64,000 nt of DNA, taken from Mycolicibacterium mengxianglii. Its GTDB lineage: Bacteria > Actinomycetota > Actinomycetes > Mycobacteriales > Mycobacteriaceae. The notes below the pieces were generated by a model. The model made no database searches and was not told the origin of the DNA. It was given only the letters and a program-made list of their open reading frames with translations. A program made the translations under genes and the position numbers. Numbering within the stretch: the first letter of the stretch is position 1; every line of letters starts with the position of its first letter. Positions 62,977 to 64,000 of the stretch are shown here, one piece after another. The stretch is from positions 3,472,001 to 3,536,000 of the forward strand of contig NZ_CP065373.1 in the NCBI RefSeq assembly GCF_015710575.1. The letters run 5' to 3'.

Positions 62977-64000
62977 CTAGCCGGCTTCTTGCACCGGTTT
63001 TGCCGGTGGCGGCGCGGGCAGCACCGCGAACAGCCCCTTCTCCAACGATGCACGCAACGAGCCGTCCTCGTCGGGTGTGGGCGCCACGATGCCGAACGCA
63101 TCGACCACGGAGGACCCCAGGGTGGTCACCTTCGCCCACACGATGTCCACTCCGGCCTGCTCGAACACCGCGGTCAGCGTCGCCAACAGGCCGGCGCGGT
63201 CGGTCGAGCGGATCTCGACCGTCACCTCCCTGCCGCCATGTTCGGTGATGCGGCCGTCATGCCAGAGCAGGCGGGGCGGAGCCGCCGGTGGATTGATCGG
63301 GACGGCCGCACGCACCTCCCCGGCACGGCCGGGCACGGAGGCGTTCTCGGCTTCTTTGCGCTCGAGCGCACCGGCGACGTCGAGGTCCCCGTCGACCGCG
63401 AGGATCAACTGTTGGCGCAGCAGTTCAGCGGCAGGCGGTGAACCGAAATGGGGTGACACCAGGAAGGTGTTGATCGCCGAGCCCTGATGACTGTTCACCG
63501 AGGCCGAATACACCCGCAGCGAGTGCAGCGCCAGCACACCCGCTGCCTTGGACAGCGTGCCCCGACGATCCGGGGCGATGATCGTCACGTTGTAGGTGTG
63601 CGCGCTCTCCCCGGCGGTGAGATCGACGTGCACGCCCCCGTCATCGGCGGCGAGCTCGAGGTACCGGGGATCAACCGGGTCAGCCTGAGGCAGCGGTTCC
63701 CCCGCCATCACCAGCCGGCAGCGGCGCACCAGGTCGCCGATCAGCGACGCTTTCCAGTCGCCCCACACGCCGGGTCCGGTGGCCAGCGAGTCCGCCTCGG
63801 CCAGGGCGTGGAGCAGCTCCAGCAGTACCGAGTCACCGCCCAGGGCGTTGGCCACCGCGGCGATGGTGTCCGGGTTCTGCAGGTCTTTGCGGGTCGCCGT
63901 CTCGGGCAACAGCAGGTGATAGCGCACGATCGCCGACAAGGTCTCCACATCGGAGGGCCACAGGCCCAGCCTGGTGCCGATCTGAGTGGCCAGTTCGGCT
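62977..64000 (-). CDS. glnD: [Protein-PII] uridylyltransferase, N-terminus cut by window
   Basis: C-terminal ~340 residues of GlnD, which adenylylates or uridylylates PII (GlnB/GlnK) according to nitrogen status. Seen are the end of the HD region (IVRYHLLLPETATRKDL), LLHALAEADSLATGPGVWGDWKASL, and two ACT domains: YNVTIIAPDRRGTLSKAAGVLALHSLRVYSAS and TVEIRSTDRAGLLATLTAVFEQAGVDIVWAKVTTLG. The frame is open to the window edge, so the nucleotidyltransferase part lies beyond 64000. Downstream is ffh, 81 bases away. Confidence 0.95.
   Translation of the reverse strand, partial: AELATQIGTRLGLWPSDVETLSAIVRYHLLLPETATRKDLQNPDTIAAVANALGGDSVLLELLHALAEADSLATGPGVWGDWKASLIGDLVRRCRLVMAGEPLPQADPVDPRYLELAADDGGVHVDLTAGESAHTYNVTIIAPDRRGTLSKAAGVLALHSLRVYSASVNSHQGSAINTFLVSPHFGSPPAAELLRQQLILAVDGDLDVAGALERKEAENASVPGRAGEVRAAVPINPPAAPPRLLWHDGRITEHGGREVTVEIRSTDRAGLLATLTAVFEQAGVDIVWAKVTTLGSSVVDAFGIVAPTPDEDGSLRASLEKGLFAVLPAPPPAKPVQEAG

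Overview
The window is high-GC actinobacterial DNA and almost certainly comes from a fast-growing mycobacterium (Mycolicibacterium type). The evidence is a chain of housekeeping blocks in the order known from the Mycobacterium tuberculosis Rv2868c-Rv2918c region: ispG-rip1-dxr, MPT83/MPT70-type fasciclins, rlmN, cdsA-frr-pyrH, amidase, tsf-rpsB, an M23 peptidase, xerC, a siderophore-interacting protein, dprA-comM-yraN, DUF2469-rnhB-lepB-rplS, lppW, trmD-rimM-khpA-rpsP, dacB2, an amidohydrolase, ffh and glnD. GTG starts and 1 to 4 base stop/start overlaps are common. No rRNA, tRNA, CRISPR array or insertion sequence was recognised. No stretch longer than 300 bases lacks a gene; the longest gaps (27189-27474 and 24768-25050) hold hairpins and leader DNA.

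Layout. 1-14337: conserved block with accessory genes (GAF protein, MerR regulator, PuuE-like deacetylase, photolyase, LysR/EamA pair). 14587-20665: five-gene minus-strand operon of two FtsX/MacB-type permeases, an ATPase, an amino acid/amine permease and a copper amine oxidase. 20775-25548: amidase, lipoprotein, tsf-rpsB and M23 peptidase. 25592-34128: accessory island with a hydrolase remnant, a divalent-anion transporter and a four-gene operon with 4-base overlaps (BcsB-like protein, polytopic protein, processive GT2 synthase, GT-C glycosyltransferase). 34137-40567: xerC, siderophore-interacting protein, MarR/GlxA regulators, dprA-comM-yraN. 40713-52209: accessory catabolic island. 52273-64000: conserved block through glnD, cut by the window end.

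How genes work together. The 27475-34128 operon has the parts of a membrane polysaccharide synthase: an inverting GT2 with DxxD, TED and QxxRW motifs, a BcsB-like extracytoplasmic partner and a GT-C enzyme that could modify the chain. No PilZ domain, cellulase or outer-membrane BcsC-type channel is seen. The 41649-52209 island ends in a 4-hydroxy-2-oxovalerate aldolase and acylating acetaldehyde dehydrogenase, fed perhaps by an IlvD/Edd dehydratase, an aldehyde dehydrogenase and a FAD oxidoreductase. It is framed by an IclR gene with paired operator-like sites and a TTGACA-N17-TAGGTT promoter, and by a TetR gene preceded by a 44-base near-perfect palindrome. These are the two most interesting systems. 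An apparent frameshift in lppW, a 216-base antisense overlap at the 3' end of cdsA, a paired-hairpin rpsB leader and a tandem dacB2 duplication are smaller points.
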